NCBI GenBank assembly: GCA_045046905.1
Contig: JASFYU010000116.1
Span: 12,135-76,134, forward strand
DNA length: 64,000 nt
Source: JASFYU01 sp045046905
GTDB taxonomy: Bacteria > Bacteroidota > Bacteroidia > Flavobacteriales > Flavobacteriaceae
Direction: 5' to 3'
Shown: positions 63,102-64,000 of the stretch, piece after piece
Numbering within the stretch: position 1 is the stretch's first letter
How the letters are laid out: the number at the start of each line of letters is the position of its first letter
The notes under the pieces: model-generated
What the model was told of the DNA's origin: nothing
Database searches by the model: none
Seen by the model: only the letters and a program-made list of their open reading frames with translations
Position numbers and translations under genes: made by a program

Positions 63102-63602
63102 ATGAAAAAAATTAGTTTGATACTAATAGTACTATTAACCATCGTTTCAAGTTGTGGCGAAAAGAAGACCGAAGAAAAGAAAGAAAGTTTTCAGATGGAT
63201 CGCACAAAAAAGGCTGAAGCAAAAGAAGTAAATGACAATGAGATAGCTTTGTCATCAAATGATTTGATGGCATATGACAAAACTGAGATAAAGGTGAAAG
63301 CCGGTAGAAAGATCACACTTACCTTGAGACATACGGGTAAAATTTCAAAAATAGCAATGGGACATAATTTTGTTCTTCTCAAACAAGGAACAGATATTGC
63401 AGCTTTCGCAGGCAAAGCCGCCCAGGCTAGAGAAACCGATTATATTCCTGAGAGTGATGCAATTATCGCTAACACTAAATTAATAGGTGGGGGAGAAAGC
63501 ACTACGATTACCTTTGATGCTCCAGCACCTGGAATCTATGATTATATTTGTAGTTTTCCTGGACATTATGGTGTTATGCAAGGAAAATTCATTGTTGAAT
63601 AA
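63102..63602 (+). CDS. azurin-like blue copper lipoprotein
   Basis: 166 residues. Signal peptide with lipobox VSSC, then a charged linker (residues 20-50, rich in K and E). The cupredoxin domain has all copper ligands: His88 (MGHNF), Cys150 and His155 (CSFPGH) and Met159 (GVMQGK). It carries electrons in the periplasm, for example to cytochrome oxidases or peroxidases. Monocistronic. Confidence 0.94.
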   Translation: MKKISLILIVLLTIVSSCGEKKTEEKKESFQMDRTKKAEAKEVNDNEIALSSNDLMAYDKTEIKVKAGRKITLTLRHTGKISKIAMGHNFVLLKQGTDIAAFAGKAAQARETDYIPESDAIIANTKLIGGGESTTITFDAPAPGIYDYICSFPGHYGVMQGKFIVE

Positions 63603-63643
63603 AGTGCTTTACATTTTAAGGCATTAGTTTTAAATATAATTCT

Positions 63644-63683
63644 TTAGCCCCGTTTGGTATTATTTAATACTTCACGGGGCTAA
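63644..63683 (+). terminator. hairpin after azurin gene
   Basis: TTAGCCCCGT (63644-63653) / ACGGGGCTAA (63674-63683), perfect 10-bp stem with a 20-nt loop. It lacks a T-run, so termination is less certain. Confidence 0.45.
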
Positions 63684-63770
63684 ATGTGTCAAAATGTCGG
63701 CAAAAGGAAACAGTTTGTACTTCGCAATACGTGATATTTTGAATAAAAAACCATCTAAACTGTAAACAAA

Positions 63771-63796
63771 GATTGGGTCGAACTCAGCTTATTAAG
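63771..63796 (+). repeat. TCTTAGGTCGA dispersed repeat, weak copy
   Basis: GATTGGGTCGAACTCAGCTT aligns with the copy at 13715-13751 from AGGTCGAACTCAGCTTA. Only the right part of the core is kept. Confidence 0.45.
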
Positions 63797-63946
63797 TCTC
63801 AGAGTTTCAAATAATTTTTATTCATTCAACATATTATATAGTCTTTTTCCTAATTTTTTATAAGACAATAACTACTGAGATGTATTTCATCCATAGATGA
63901 AGACATTCATCTAAAACATTTTAAAACCTGTTGAACAATGTCTTAT

Positions 63947-64000
63947 TTTTGGAGAACCATAGCATAAGTAGGTTAAGTTCATGGTAAGATTTGGGGAAAA
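63947..64000 (+). repeat. 54-nt conserved module, copy 3 (opposite orientation, cut by window edge)
   Basis: Identical over 54 nt to the minus strand of 3134-3187. A hairpin would be expected just beyond base 64000, as in the other copies. On the minus strand ATG at 63981 down to about 63911 opens a frame beginning MNLTYLCYGSPKIRH. Confidence 0.7.

Larger units (their letters stand above)
63603..64000. other. 398-bp gene-free interval at the right edge
   Basis: Contains a 10-bp hairpin (63644-63683) possibly ending azurin transcripts, a TCGAACTCAGC repeat copy (63771-63796) and the third copy of the 54-nt module (63947-64000), which is cut by the window edge. Confidence 0.6.

Noticed and set aside
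1..64000. CRISPR array, prophage, conjugative element, complete insertion sequence, tRNA or rRNA
   Set aside because: None could be recognised in a reading of both strands; repeats seen are dispersed and not regularly spaced.

Overview
The window reads as a chromosome segment of a marine-type member of the Flavobacteriaceae (Bacteroidota). Reasons: most -7 promoter boxes fit TAnnTTTG, Shine-Dalgarno sequences are mostly weak or absent, there is a complete Bat (aerotolerance) operon, a type IX secretion type-B sorting domain, an IPExxxVDY-family protein and a viroplasmin-type RNase H. No tRNA, rRNA, CRISPR array, prophage or intact insertion sequence was found. Most of the content is ordinary core metabolism; the less usual material is between the genes.

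Layout. 1-7.9 kb: end of a probable EamA transporter, thioesterase, nitronate monooxygenase, bestrophin-like channel, a repeat-rich 0.76 kb gap, then leftward purF, a PfkB kinase, rnhA and purN. 8-12.4 kb: rightward acpP, fabF, rnc, an IPExxxVDY protein and pyk. 12.4-16.3 kb: dinB, a CYTH triphosphatase, pheS and a beta carbonic anhydrase. 16.5-25.7 kb: one leftward Bat operon in the order moxR, DUF58, a 552-aa membrane protein, batA, batB, batC, batD, batE. 26.1-32.1 kb: SDR oxidoreductase, AlbA_2/Schlafen-type protein, an ECF sigma / membrane protein / serine hydrolase unit and a fructokinase-like PfkB. 32.4-33.98 kb: a decayed type IX-secreted adhesin. 34.5-44.4 kb: B12-dependent ribonucleotide reductase, a phosphoesterase, an acyl-ACP desaturase, an HhH-like membrane protein beside a tandem OmpA protein, ALDH7, DUF1304, 3-hydroxyanthranilate dioxygenase and a CAP lipoprotein. 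45-54.3 kb: an alpha-2-macroglobulin lipoprotein and penicillin-binding protein 1C, with cvpA, a 118-aa protein and an ABM protein between them. 54.3-58.8 kb: glpK, glpD and gpsA. 59-63.6 kb: AraC regulator divergent from a PhyH dioxygenase, SulP transporter and azurin.

Gene teamwork. acpP and fabF serve fatty-acid elongation, and the acyl-ACP desaturase further along acts on acyl-ACP. purF and purN are two steps of purine synthesis. The Bat operon couples a MoxR ATPase to VWA proteins in the cell envelope. The macroglobulin and PBP1C genes form the widespread defence/repair pair of the periplasm. glpK, glpD and gpsA interconvert glycerol, glycerol-3-phosphate and DHAP.

Most interesting non-gene structure: (1) a 54-nt module, identical in two copies and diverged in a third, next to strong hairpins, whose third copy differs in a codon-like way; (2) a dispersed repeat family with core TCTTAGGTCGAACTCAGG, one copy of which supplies the ribosome-binding region of a gene; (3) two CAATATTG boxes exactly 21 bp apart between divergent araC and phyH promoters; (4) terminators placed between acpP and fabF, and inside the dinB coding sequence; (5) two orphan rightward terminators that may mark small RNAs.
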